Shown one piece after another: positions 43,156 to 51,978 of a DNA stretch of 55,562 nt. Numbering within the stretch: position 1 is the stretch's first letter; the number at the start of each line of letters is the position of its first letter. A program made the position numbers and the translations under genes. The notes below the pieces were generated by a model. The model ran no database searches. It saw only the letters and a program-made list of their open reading frames with translations, and was not told the origin of the DNA. Source of the stretch: Bacteroidota bacterium (lineage in GTDB: Bacteria > Bacteroidota > Ignavibacteria > UBA10030); NCBI GenBank assembly GCA_021813905.1, contig JAKAJH010000016.1, positions 1 through 55,562 on the forward strand, given 5' to 3'.

Positions 43156-43156
43156 G

Positions 43157-44014
43157 TTACAGATTGATCTTGTATCCGACCATCTTGAGTTCTTTAATGA
43201 GACTCAGGCTGGCCTCCTCGAGTTTCACAACGATGGGTTTGACCGTTACGCCGGGGACGTTCTTCGGGAAATTTACGTCTGTCATGTGAAGTACGCAGAC
43301 GCGTCCGCTGCCGAGCTTGCCCATGAAGTGTCCGATCTCGAACATCGCGTACGCGAGGTCGTCGGAATTGATGACGAAGAATGCGTAGCGCGCGTTGGAT
43401 TCCGTCGACAGACCGTCCAACGCAAGCATCTGTCCCCGTTGACGGTCGATGGGCACTTCACGAATGCCGAGCTCGCCGAGAAAATCCGCCAGCTGCAAGC
43501 GGAGCGGATCGCTCTTCTCGCCGATGACGTAGACGCAATCGGCACAGGCGGTGGGTGCCGCCGCGGCAGGTTCAGGCGTCGGCTTCGCCGTTGCCGCAGA
43601 TTTCGGCGGCGGTTTGAGCACCCGCCCTCCCCCTGTGTCCGACGCCGTCGGTTGCTGTGAAGAAACGACCGGGGCAGGTTCCGTCGCCGCCCCGAGTTCC
43701 GGCGACGCCTTCAGCTTCTCGAAGAGTTCACGCGTCGCACCGAGGATCAGCAGCGCGGAGGACTGGAAGAAATATCCGCCGTTCTGATCGGCGAGGATCC
43801 TGTTCTTGTACGGGAAACCGATGGGTCCGACCTGTTCCATCGTCTCGAGACACGCCTTGCGCCAGTCGAGATACTTGTTTTGCAGTCGCGCATTGTACCC
43901 CGAGAAATCAAATCCTCCCAGCGGAGCCAGTTGCGTGCCCGTGGCGACAAGTCCCTCCAGTTTTTTGATCAGCTGCTCTGGCATTCCGTTTCCGTTCTGC
44001 ATCGGCGGGAGCAT
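43157..44014 (-). CDS. TIR-like nucleotide-binding protein (PF10137-like)
   Basis: 285 residues. Residues 1-100 are an N-terminal helical part (LIKKLEGLVATGTQLA...GYNARLQNKYLDWRKACLETME) with no family I can name; 105-158 is a Pro/Ala/Thr-rich linker; 159-285 looks like the CAP12/PF10137 'TIR-like nucleotide-binding' domain: VYVIGEKSDPLRLQLADFLG, AFFVINSDDLAYAMFEIGHF (Glu226 at the place of the conserved FELG Glu), MGKLGSGRVCVLHMTDVNFP and, at the end, SLIKELKMVGYKINL. TIR domains of this class can cleave NAD+ in anti-phage defence. Catalysis here is inference. It starts 68 bp after the metG stop, same strand. Confidence 0.72.
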   Translation of the reverse strand: MLPPMQNGNGMPEQLIKKLEGLVATGTQLAPLGGFDFSGYNARLQNKYLDWRKACLETMEQVGPIGFPYKNRILADQNGGYFFQSSALLILGATRELFEKLKASPELGAATEPAPVVSSQQPTASDTGGGRVLKPPPKSAATAKPTPEPAAAAPTACADCVYVIGEKSDPLRLQLADFLGELGIREVPIDRQRGQMLALDGLSTESNARYAFFVINSDDLAYAMFEIGHFMGKLGSGRVCVLHMTDVNFPKNVPGVTVKPIVVKLEEASLSLIKELKMVGYKINL

Positions 44015-44082
44015 CAGCGCTTCCGCCGTTCCGCATCAATCGTCACTTCCTCGCGTTCGGGAAGAGGCGCTCCGCTCGCAAG

Positions 44083-46011
44083 CTACTTGACGGTCGCCCC
44101 CGGATTCACATCAGACGCCGGCGTCAGGATCGCCAGACGTCCCGTTTCGTCGCTTGCCGCCAGCAGCATTCCGTTCGATTCCTGGCCCATGAGTTTCGCC
44201 GGCTGCAGGTTCGCCACGACGACGATGTTTCGACCGACAAGCGTTTCCGGCGCGTAGTGTTGTGCGATGCCGGCCAGGATCTGCCTCCGTTCCGAACCGA
44301 TTTCGATCTGCAGCTTCAGCAGCTTCTCCGATTTCGGCACTCGTTCGGCGGACGCGACGCGCGCAACACGCAATTCCACCTTCCGAAAATCATCGATGGA
44401 GATTCGCGGCGTCTCAGGCGTCTGCTTCGGTTGCGTCTCCGGCTGGGGAGCAGGCTTCCCCGCAGCCTTCGGGAACAGGATTGGGGCGCTCCTTGTCGGC
44501 GTGCCCGGGATGAGTCCGCCCCACTCCGTCAGATGCTTCACCGGCGGGGCCCCGGCAGGGAGTCCGAGCGTTGAGCGCAACTCTTCCATCTTCGCGGGCA
44601 TGACCGGATGAAGCAGTCCGCTGACGATGCGCAGCGATTCGGCGGCGCAGTACATCACGGTCTGCAGACGTTGGGTGTCGCCATTCTTGGCGAGCGCCCA
44701 CGGCTGGTTCTTTTCGATGTACCGGTTCGCCTCACGCACCGCCCCGACAAGTGTCGCCAGGCCTTTGTCGATACGCATTTCCTCGACGGCAGTGACCATG
44801 CCTTCCGCAGCCGCGAGGACGGCGTTCCGCAAGAGCAGATCCGTTTCCTGCATCTCTCCCGGTTGCGGGATGGTCTTGCCAAGGTGCGCTTCGATCATTT
44901 TGGCCACCCGGCTGAGCAGATTGCCGAGATCGTTGGCGAGGTCCGAATTGTACCGCGACTCGTAGCTCTCCGGATTGAAACTGGCATCCTGTCCCAGCAC
45001 CATCTCGGCCATCAGAAAGTAGCGGAATGCATCCACGCCGAAGCGGTCGATCATGTCGAGCGGACTGACCACGTTTCCGAGTGACTTGCTCATCTTGGTC
45101 TGCCCGCTCAGCCACCAGCCGTGCGCGAAGATCGTATCCGGCATGGTCACACCCGCGGCTTTCAGCATGATCGGCCAGTACACCGTATGCGTGGTGAGGA
45201 TGTCCTTGCCGATGAGGTGGTACGTCGCCGGCCATCGACGCGCGAACCGCGTTTGATCCCGACGGTACCCTACCGCGCTGATGTAATTGACCAACGCATC
45301 GAACCAGACATACGTCACAAAATCGCGGTCGAACGGGAGTTCGATGCCCCAAGCCAGCCGGCTTTTGGGGCGGGAGATGCACAGGTCCTGCAGCGGCTTG
45401 CGGAGGAAGCCCAGCGTTTCATTGCGACGAAAATCGGGCTGAATGAACAGCGGATGCTCCTCGATGTAGGAAATCAGCCATTCCTGGTACTTGCTCATCC
45501 GAAAGAAATAGTTCGCTTCGCGTACCTTTTCCACCGGCCGTCCGCACTCGGGACAATTCCCGCCCGAGAGGTCCTTTTCGGTGTAGAAGCGCTCGTCCGC
45601 CACGCAATACCAGCCGTCATACTCGGCCCGGTAGATCTCTCCCCGGTCAAAGAGGTCCTGAAGGATCTCCTGCACCACCACTGCGTGCCGGGGCTCTGTC
45701 GTGCGGATGAAATCGTCGTTGGTGATCCCGAGGCGCTTCCAGAGATCCTGAAACCGGACGACGGTGGTGTCGGCCTGTTGCTGTGGCGTCATGCCGGCGG
45801 TCTCGGCCGCCCGCTGAACCTTCTGACCGTGCTCATCGGTCCCGGTCAGGAACCAGGTGTCGGCACCGAACAGCCGGTGAAATCGTGCCAGCACGTCGGC
45901 GAGGATCGTCGTGTACGCATGGCCGATGTGCGGCTTGTCGTTGACATAATAGATCGGTGTGGTGATGTAGAATTTATTTCTGGTCATGCGGTTCGGGAGG
46001 TCGCTCCCCAT
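44083..46011 (-). CDS. metG: Methionyl-tRNA synthetase with C-terminal tRNA-binding domain
   Basis: 642 residues. Class I synthetase charging tRNA-Met with methionine. HIGH motif in HIGHAYTT, KMSKS in QTKMSKSLGNVV, the zinc-knuckle half GNCPECGRPVEKVREANYFF and FTYVWFDALVNYISA are in place. The C-terminal 110 residues are an EMAP-type tRNA-binding OB fold (VELRVARVASAERVPKSEKLL, VVANLQPAKLMGQESNGMLLA), a common appended dimerisation/tRNA-binding domain. The start at 46011 overlaps the holB stop as TGATG. An internal ATG at 45987 matches the usual family N-terminus (TRNKFYITTPIYYVN) and is an equally possible start. Confidence 0.96.
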   Translation of the reverse strand: MGSDLPNRMTRNKFYITTPIYYVNDKPHIGHAYTTILADVLARFHRLFGADTWFLTGTDEHGQKVQRAAETAGMTPQQQADTTVVRFQDLWKRLGITNDDFIRTTEPRHAVVVQEILQDLFDRGEIYRAEYDGWYCVADERFYTEKDLSGGNCPECGRPVEKVREANYFFRMSKYQEWLISYIEEHPLFIQPDFRRNETLGFLRKPLQDLCISRPKSRLAWGIELPFDRDFVTYVWFDALVNYISAVGYRRDQTRFARRWPATYHLIGKDILTTHTVYWPIMLKAAGVTMPDTIFAHGWWLSGQTKMSKSLGNVVSPLDMIDRFGVDAFRYFLMAEMVLGQDASFNPESYESRYNSDLANDLGNLLSRVAKMIEAHLGKTIPQPGEMQETDLLLRNAVLAAAEGMVTAVEEMRIDKGLATLVGAVREANRYIEKNQPWALAKNGDTQRLQTVMYCAAESLRIVSGLLHPVMPAKMEELRSTLGLPAGAPPVKHLTEWGGLIPGTPTRSAPILFPKAAGKPAPQPETQPKQTPETPRISIDDFRKVELRVARVASAERVPKSEKLLKLQIEIGSERRQILAGIAQHYAPETLVGRNIVVVANLQPAKLMGQESNGMLLAASDETGRLAILTPASDVNPGATVK

Positions 46012-47171
46012 CAGTCCGCGGACTGCGTGATGCAGGTGCGGAGGTCAAGTGCCAGAGATATCAGAACAAGCACAAGGTAGCCATTTTTGTCCAGATCGGC
46101 AATCGCCCGTTCCACGCGCTGCACGGCAGCGGGAAGATCCGCGCCGGGGAAGCGGGAACAGAAATTCTCGAGCGCCACACGATCCTCTCCCTCGCTGTGC
46201 ACGGGTCGGCCTTCGCTCATCATCAGCGCATCCCGAAGCCACCCGCCGAGCAGGCGCATCCAGCGCTCCACCCCCGGACGGTCGTTGGACGACGCGAGCA
46301 GCTCGATCTCCTGGATCAGCGGCAATCGCTGCTTCGCCAGGATCATCCGCAGGAACGCAACGGCCCGGACCCTCTGGGCCTGGACGTCCGTAGAGAGCAG
46401 GTCGCGAGCGGCGGTGTAGCTTCCTCCCGCCATTTCGGACGCAAGATGCGCGGCATCTTCAGGAATGCCATCACGACGGCGAAGAGCGTCTTCGATTTCA
46501 TCTTCGCCGAGCCGGTCGCAGATGATCTGCTGGCACCGCGAGACGATTGTCGGGAGGAGCGCATCACGCTCCGATGTCGTCAGAAGCAGCACCGTATCGG
46601 CCAGCGGCTCCTCGAGCGTCTTCAGGAGGGAATTGCTCGCATCCGCACCCATCAGCTCCGCCTGAAGGAGGACAAAGACATTGCGTCCCCGGGTCGGTTG
46701 GCTCATCGATGCCTCCCGCTTGATGGCCCGGATGCTGTTGATTTTGATCGACGTCGCGCGCGGGATTTCCATGCGTGCGTACGGATCGGCCGCCTTCGCG
46801 GCGATGACGTCGCGCACGGCAACGACCTGATCGTCGGTGAGCACGGTCAGCGGATCATCTCCCTGCTTCTCATTCTTGCCGACCGGCAGCGGGAACACCA
46901 GGTGGACGTTCGGGTGTTGCAGGGTCTGCATCGCGCGGCAGCTTGCGCAACGGTCGCAGGCGACGGCACCCCCCTCCTCGCAATTCAGGACACGCGCCAG
47001 TTCCAGGGCGAGCGCATCGGCGCCCACGCCTTCCGGACCGGCGAACAGGTACGCATGCGCGACCTGTCCGGAACTGACGGCGCGTTGCAGGAGATCTTTC
47101 GCCCGCCGCTGACCGATCACCCGGTCCCACCCGTGAAGAACTTCGGAACTTGCCGGTGTCTCAGAAGGCAT
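46011..47171 (-). CDS. holB: DNA polymerase III delta' subunit
   Basis: 386 residues. Clamp-loader subunit. AAA+ fold with a degenerate Walker A (GPEGVGADAL, with Ala where Lys is needed), as expected for the ATPase-dead delta', a four-Cys zinc module (CEEGGAVACDRCASC, about 69-83), the sensor-like PTIVSRCQQI and the SRC motif. About 75 residues in the middle (around LPVGKNEKQGDDPLTVL) are somewhat longer than usual. Its start lies within the last codons of the Omp85 gene (11-base overlap), and its stop overlaps the metG start, so omp85-holB-metG is one coupled unit. Confidence 0.9.
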   Translation of the reverse strand: MPSETPASSEVLHGWDRVIGQRRAKDLLQRAVSSGQVAHAYLFAGPEGVGADALALELARVLNCEEGGAVACDRCASCRAMQTLQHPNVHLVFPLPVGKNEKQGDDPLTVLTDDQVVAVRDVIAAKAADPYARMEIPRATSIKINSIRAIKREASMSQPTRGRNVFVLLQAELMGADASNSLLKTLEEPLADTVLLLTTSERDALLPTIVSRCQQIICDRLGEDEIEDALRRRDGIPEDAAHLASEMAGGSYTAARDLLSTDVQAQRVRAVAFLRMILAKQRLPLIQEIELLASSNDRPGVERWMRLLGGWLRDALMMSEGRPVHSEGEDRVALENFCSRFPGADLPAAVQRVERAIADLDKNGYLVLVLISLALDLRTCITQSAD

Positions 47172-49215
47172 GGCCCACTCCCAGCTGAATCACTCCCTGG
47201 CTGAATGTCTCGGCGAAGAACCGCCGCTGGGTCACCCATCGTCGTCCGGGCACTTCGGTGGGATTGTACATCTTCATTCCAAAATCCACGCGGATCGGGC
47301 CGGCCACCGTGTTGTATCGAATACCGATTCCGGCCGCCAGCGCGATCTGATCCGGGCGGATCCGACTCGCGTCGCCCCACACATTGCCCGCATCCGTGAA
47401 GAGAACCAGAGAGAACTTCTCAAGGTCGAGGAATCCAAGCATTCCCGCGCCTTTGAACAGATTCCACCGCCCTTCGAGATTTCCTTCGAGGATCGCGCGT
47501 CCGCCGTACTGCGGTGTCGGAATGCCCAGCTCACGGGATTTCCAGCCACGCACGCTGCTGCTGCCGCCGCCGTAGAAGCGTTGGGTGAGCGGCACATCCA
47601 ACGGCGAGCTGCCGTACAGGTACGCGGCACCCGCGCGAAGTCGCAGCGCCCAGATCCAGTCCCGTTTGTCGGTCGGATCCCAGTACCATTGTCCCAGCGC
47701 CGTGAATTTGACGTATTGTGAGTACGGCAATTTCGATCCAAGCATCTTGCCGAAGGTCCGCGGGAAGGTGCCGGCCTCCTCGATCGAGGCTGCGTGGAAG
47801 AACCCCGACGTCGGCGAAAAGAGGTCGTTGCGTTTGTCCCGCTGGATGGTGAACGTCAGAACGGAGTTGAACTGCTTTGTGAACTCACCGTAGGTGCCGA
47901 AGACCGTGTCCTGTTGCGTGCTCACCGTCTTCGGGTCCATCAACTCCAGGCTCCAGTCCAGGAATGCACGGGTGTAGGTGGCCGTCTGCGCGGAAATGCC
48001 GATGCGGCTGCGGAGGATCGGCAGGTAATACGTGCTCTGCTTATCCAGGATCCCGGAGACCGTGACGGTCAGGTTCGTCTTGTTGTTGAAGAAGTACGGC
48101 TGGATCAACTGGACGGAGACGTCGAGCTTTGAGACCACCGTGCTGTCCCGGAGGCCGCTGGACGTGAATACCCGACGGAAGTTCACATCCTGAATCGACT
48201 GGAGGCTGTACTGGATGTGGGTGGAGAAATTCCGTGCTCCGCCGAAGAAATTACGATGAGTATACCCGATGCCGGTGAGGATGTTGAACGCGTTATTCTC
48301 GTCGTTCACGCCGATTTCCGGCGTCAGTTCGTGGAAGGACCGCGCGCGCACGATAACATCGACCGGCACCCGAAGGCTGTCCGACGGCTGACGCGGAGGG
48401 GCGTTTTCGATCTTCGAGGCTTCGAACACGCCGAGCCGGTTTAGATTCCGTTCGCTCTCGACCTTCTTCTGATCACTGTAGAAATCGCCTTCGGCAAAAT
48501 CCAGCTGCCGCAAGACGACTGTGGGATCCACCCGGTAGGGAACCGTCGTATCCTCTTCGACCGTCACCGTGCCGAACTGGTACCGTATCCCCGGCACAAA
48601 ACCGAAGACGAGCGTCACGTTGTTCGTCGATGCGTACCGGTCGGCGTACACCGTATCCACCCGCGCACGGACGTATCCCGAGTTCGCGAACACGCTGATC
48701 ATTCGGCGCAATTCCGCGTCGGCGCGGGACATGACAAAGGGATCGCCCACGGCGATCAGGCGGTTCGTTTCCAGCTCACGTACGACATCGCCGGGCAGAT
48801 CCGCCAGTCCGCGGATCCGGATGGTATCCACGGAGGAGCGCGGACCTTCGTGGATCAGGAAGGAGAGATCGACCTCATTCGACGCGTCGGCCTTGATACT
48901 CGTATCCACCCGGGCACTGTAGAATCCTTGGTCAAGATAATACAAGCGAAGCGCACGTGTGTCTCCTTCGAACGTGATCGGATCGAAGTATTCCGGCTGC
49001 TGACCCAATTTCTCGCTGATGTTCCGATAGATGAACTTCCAGAGTCCCCACGGCGTTTCGCGGGTGCGGACAACATTCAGGAGGGCATCAGTCTTCAAAA
49101 ACCGGTTTCCCACGAAACGAAGGCTTCTCACCTCGCGCGCACCGGCATCACTCTGCGTCCGGGCGACCGGTGCGATGAGGAACAGAAATGCGACAACGCT
49201 CAATGCTCGTTTCAT
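47161..49215 (-). CDS. Omp85-family protein, TamA/BamA-like
   Basis: 684 residues. Signal peptide MKRALSVVAFLFLIAPVARTQ, then about three POTRA-type domains (about 30-330; VRSLRFVGNRFLKTDALLNVV, VDTIRIRGLADLPGDVVREL, YQFGTVTVEEDTTVPY) and a 16-stranded barrel with the Omp85 loop signature YGGGSSSVRGWKSREL and DAGNVWG near the C-terminus. Three POTRAs and the length favour TamA-like over BamA. Role: insertion of outer-membrane proteins or autotransporter-type cargo. ATG 49215 is chosen as the start of the signal peptide. A terminator lies just upstream, so it may have its own promoter that I cannot locate. Confidence 0.92.
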   Translation of the reverse strand: MKRALSVVAFLFLIAPVARTQSDAGAREVRSLRFVGNRFLKTDALLNVVRTRETPWGLWKFIYRNISEKLGQQPEYFDPITFEGDTRALRLYYLDQGFYSARVDTSIKADASNEVDLSFLIHEGPRSSVDTIRIRGLADLPGDVVRELETNRLIAVGDPFVMSRADAELRRMISVFANSGYVRARVDTVYADRYASTNNVTLVFGFVPGIRYQFGTVTVEEDTTVPYRVDPTVVLRQLDFAEGDFYSDQKKVESERNLNRLGVFEASKIENAPPRQPSDSLRVPVDVIVRARSFHELTPEIGVNDENNAFNILTGIGYTHRNFFGGARNFSTHIQYSLQSIQDVNFRRVFTSSGLRDSTVVSKLDVSVQLIQPYFFNNKTNLTVTVSGILDKQSTYYLPILRSRIGISAQTATYTRAFLDWSLELMDPKTVSTQQDTVFGTYGEFTKQFNSVLTFTIQRDKRNDLFSPTSGFFHAASIEEAGTFPRTFGKMLGSKLPYSQYVKFTALGQWYWDPTDKRDWIWALRLRAGAAYLYGSSPLDVPLTQRFYGGGSSSVRGWKSRELGIPTPQYGGRAILEGNLEGRWNLFKGAGMLGFLDLEKFSLVLFTDAGNVWGDASRIRPDQIALAAGIGIRYNTVAGPIRVDFGMKMYNPTEVPGRRWVTQRRFFAETFSQGVIQLGVGHAF

Positions 49216-49228
49216 AGGTCCGGGAACA

Positions 49229-49258
49229 AAAAGACCCAGCCTGGCTGTGCTGGGTCCC
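49229..49258 (-). terminator. Rho-independent terminator of the DUF2795 gene
   Basis: Minus-strand stem GACCCAGC/GCTGGGTC (8 bp, loop 8) followed by TTTTTG, about 55 bp past the stop of the 49307-49531 gene and about 15 bp before the Omp85 ATG. Confidence 0.88.
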
Positions 49259-49306
49259 GATCCACACTGACCAACGCTCCGACGGACATTGCTGCCGGGA
49301 GGGTGG

Positions 49307-49531
49307 TCAATACTCCTTATCGTCTTCAAAAAAGAAATCTTCGTCGGACGGATAATCCGGCCAGATCTCCTCGATGCTTTCGTACGGCTCGTCTGACTCT
49401 TCCAACTCCTCAAGATTCTGAATCACCTGGGTTGGAGCACCTGTCCTCACCGCATAGTCAATCAGTTCATCTTTTGTCGCCGGCCAGGGCGCGTCATCGA
49501 GATAAGACGCTAACTCGATGGTCCAAATCAT
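49307..49531 (-). CDS. DUF2795-type acidic small protein
   Basis: 74 residues. MIWTIELASYLDDAPWPATKDELIDYAVRTGAP is a widely conserved FCB-group opening that I recognise from DUF2795-like proteins; the second half is very acidic (EEIWPDYPSDEDFFFEDDKE). Function unknown. AAGGAG lies ten bases before the ATG. It follows the M23 peptidase gene by 35 bp, and a terminator follows it. Confidence 0.88.
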   Translation of the reverse strand: MIWTIELASYLDDAPWPATKDELIDYAVRTGAPTQVIQNLEELEESDEPYESIEEIWPDYPSDEDFFFEDDKEY

Positions 49532-49566
49532 GTCTGTTCTGCTCCTTCATCCTCAGGGCAAATCGG

Positions 49567-50478
49567 TTAGTCAACGTCGTCATTGAAGAAATAGTCCCGG
49601 GGGTTGTGCGCGACACCGTTCACCCGCACCTCATAATGCAGATGCGGACCGGTGGACAATCCCGTATTCCCGGACCGTGCGATCAGATCTCCCCGCTTCA
49701 CTTTCTGTCCTTCCCGCACGAGGATCTTTGACAGATGTCCGTAGGTGGTCTTGATGGAATACCCGTGGTTGATGGTGACCATCAGACCAAGACCGCTTTC
49801 CCGACCGGCGTATTCCACCACACCGTCAGCCGTCGCATGGACCGGCGTCCCCTGGCTCGCGACGATATCGATTCCCTGGTGCGGCCGATAGATGCCCAGG
49901 ATCGGATGCAGCCGCATACCGAAGTCGTATGAGTAAAAGCCATCCATCGGCTTTACGGCCGGGAGATGCGTGAAACGGACTTTGTCTTCGTCAAGTTTCC
50001 GGGATACTTCTGCGTAGCTGGTCGCCTGCAACTGCGCTTCCTGTTCCACGCGACTGACCATACCCCGGATATTGTTCAGCAGATCTCCGACACTTCGGCT
50101 GGTCCCGAACTCCACGCGTTCATCCGTGCCACCCGTGCCCGCTTGTTCGACGTCAGGATCAAGCGGCGTCAGGTCGGCGCGCAGACGAAACTCATTCCCC
50201 TGGTCGCCCAGGTTGTCCAGATTCTTCTGGACCTTTTCGATTCTGCTCCCGATGAACTTCAGTTGCTCACGCAGCACGCGGTTCTCGCGCAGCAAAGCTG
50301 CATTCTGAACGATACCCAATCCGATGGGATCATCGTAGCGCTGATTCACTTCCGCCGCGATCGCGAGCAGGACCATGCCCAACACCATCCCGAGCGTGGC
50401 AAGGCGGGTTCTCCCCCACCGAACCTCCCGGAATACGAGGCCATCTGTGGAATAGCGATACAGGCGCGTCTTGGGCAT
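49567..50478 (-). CDS. M23-family peptidoglycan endopeptidase, membrane-anchored
   Basis: 303 residues. N-terminal single membrane helix (ATLGMVLGMVLLAIAAEV, about 28-45) following a short cytoplasmic tail, a coiled-coil region (ENRVLREQLKFIGSRIEKVQKNLDNL), then the LytM/M23 domain. The zinc ligands are seen in RPHQGIDIVA (His and Asp) and GPHLHYEVRVNG (His-x-His), with NHGYSIKTTYGHLS between. It cleaves peptide cross-links in the periplasm, or regulates amidases. A TTGACA-N17-TATCAT promoter stands upstream, so this gene should be well expressed. Confidence 0.94.
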   Translation of the reverse strand: MPKTRLYRYSTDGLVFREVRWGRTRLATLGMVLGMVLLAIAAEVNQRYDDPIGLGIVQNAALLRENRVLREQLKFIGSRIEKVQKNLDNLGDQGNEFRLRADLTPLDPDVEQAGTGGTDERVEFGTSRSVGDLLNNIRGMVSRVEQEAQLQATSYAEVSRKLDEDKVRFTHLPAVKPMDGFYSYDFGMRLHPILGIYRPHQGIDIVASQGTPVHATADGVVEYAGRESGLGLMVTINHGYSIKTTYGHLSKILVREGQKVKRGDLIARSGNTGLSTGPHLHYEVRVNGVAHNPRDYFFNDDVD

Positions 50479-50535
50479 GAATTTCAGGTTCGGCTCAGGT
50501 TCCTGGTGTCGAAAACTCTCGGTCAGCGTTGGGCA

Positions 50536-50564
50536 ATGATAGAGAATTATTCGGGGTTTGTCAA
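50536..50564 (-). promoter_or_regulatory. Strong sigma70-like promoter for the M23 gene
   Basis: Minus strand TTGACA (perfect -35), 17-bp spacer, TATCAT. The start should be near 50529, with a leader of about 50 bases. It begins 14 bp after the hprK stop. Confidence 0.8.
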
Positions 50565-50577
50565 GAAATTCCGACGG

Positions 50578-51585
50578 CTACTCAAAATCGTGTTCGAAGT
50601 AGTCGATGGCCCGTCGTCCTTTGTTTTTCTCCGAAATCGCGGCGTCGAGCCGCTTGGCGAATGCTTTCGCCGCGTCGTATCCGTAATGCTTCAGCAGATA
50701 GTCCAATGCGATCACTTCGACGATGACCGTGATGTTCTTGCCGGGAAAGATTGGCAGCTTGATGTGGGGGATGCTGACGCCCAGCAACGAGATATTGTCG
50801 TGATCCAGTCCGGTGCGGGTGTACTCGCCCTCCTGCCGCCACTCTTCAAGCTCCACGATGACTTCCACCCGCTTCTGGAACCGGATGGCCCGGACGCCGA
50901 AGACCGCTCGGACATCGATGAGTCCCAGTCCGCGGATTTCCATGAAATGCTTGACCACATCCGATCCCGCCCCCATGAGAATGCCCTCTCCCTTCCGGAT
51001 GACCATCACGACGTCATCGGCCACCAGCCGATGCCCCCGCTCCACGAGGTCAAGCGCAATTTCGCTCTTCCCGATCCCCGAGCGGCCCGTCATCAGAACG
51101 CCGATGCCGTACACATCGAGGAACGAACCGTGCAGCACCGTCTGCGGTGCAAACTGATCGTCGAGGAAATCGCCCAGGAAGTAGACGAGCTTGGTGGTCT
51201 CGAACGGTGACTGAAACACCGCCACGCCGCGTTCGGACGCAATCGTCAGGAGTTCCGGGTCCAGCGTGTTCTCGCCGGTCACGATCATGCAGGGAATTTC
51301 GAACTGAAGGATCGTCTCGAACGACTTGATCCGTTCCTGCAGCGTGAGATGGCGCAGGTATCGCATCTCGGTGTTCCCGAAGATCTGAACCCGGTTGAAG
51401 GTGAACAACTCCACGTATCCCGCCAGCGCGAGACCGGGACGATGGATGTTCTTATCCCGGATCTCTTTGCCGAAGCCGGTCTCTCCGTTCAGCGCCTTGA
51501 GCCTCAGCCGCTCTTTGTTGCTGTCGAAGAGATAGCCCACAGTGATGCTGTTCTTGCGCGTCTCCTTGATCTGCTGGAGATCCAT
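50578..51585 (-). CDS. hprK: HPr kinase/phosphorylase
   Basis: 335 residues. Bifunctional enzyme that phosphorylates HPr at a serine using ATP and reverses the reaction with phosphate, linking carbon supply to regulation. Walker A is GVLMTGRSGIGKSEIAL (about 152-168), and the K2 signature EIRGLGLIDVRAVFGV (about 219) is intact. The N-terminal domain (about 1-130) is the usual HprK_N fold. GAGGTGAG is close to the ATG. It follows hpf by 20 bp. No HPr or EI gene is in the window. Confidence 0.94.
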   Translation of the reverse strand: MDLQQIKETRKNSITVGYLFDSNKERLRLKALNGETGFGKEIRDKNIHRPGLALAGYVELFTFNRVQIFGNTEMRYLRHLTLQERIKSFETILQFEIPCMIVTGENTLDPELLTIASERGVAVFQSPFETTKLVYFLGDFLDDQFAPQTVLHGSFLDVYGIGVLMTGRSGIGKSEIALDLVERGHRLVADDVVMVIRKGEGILMGAGSDVVKHFMEIRGLGLIDVRAVFGVRAIRFQKRVEVIVELEEWRQEGEYTRTGLDHDNISLLGVSIPHIKLPIFPGKNITVIVEVIALDYLLKHYGYDAAKAFAKRLDAAISEKNKGRRAIDYFEHDFE

Positions 51586-51605
51586 TGCTCACCTCGTGCT
51601 GGTGG

Positions 51606-51938
51606 TCATTCCTTCTCACGCACCTTGCGCACCTTCGACCGATCGTGCGCATGCATCCGTTCTTTGTATTTCTTCAGCTGCACCTGGACCTTTGCCACCG
51701 CGGCATCGATCGCCTTTTCAAATTGATCGGCTTCCGCGAGTCCCATGAGCACGGCGTTGTACACCTTCACGGTGACTTCCGCCTTCTTCATGCTGTTCCG
51801 CACTTTTTCGAAACTCAGGACAACCTCGGCCTTCAGGATGCCGTCGTAGTACCGCGACAGTCCTTCCACCGCCTGCTCGGCGTACTCGTTCAGTGTTTCG
51901 TGCGCTTTGAAATGACGCGATGTGACCTTCGTGTTCAT
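51606..51938 (-). CDS. hpf: Ribosome hibernation-promoting factor (short HPF/YfiA type)
   Basis: 110 residues, the short HPF type. MNTKVTSRHFKAHETLNEYAEQAVEGLSRYY is the helix-1 region, the centre has VVLSFEKVRNSMKKAEVTVKVY, and EADQFEKAIDAAVAKVQVQLKKYKERMH gives the C-terminal helix with the basic 'KYK' tail. It binds the 30S decoding site in stationary phase. AGAGGAG lies just upstream of the ATG. It is downstream of xerC by 40 bp and upstream of hprK in the same direction. Confidence 0.93.
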   Translation of the reverse strand: MNTKVTSRHFKAHETLNEYAEQAVEGLSRYYDGILKAEVVLSFEKVRNSMKKAEVTVKVYNAVLMGLAEADQFEKAIDAAVAKVQVQLKKYKERMHAHDRSKVRKVREKE

Positions 51939-51978
51939 CGTCGTTCTCCTCTGTTCCGTTCACAACGCCCCCGTCATT

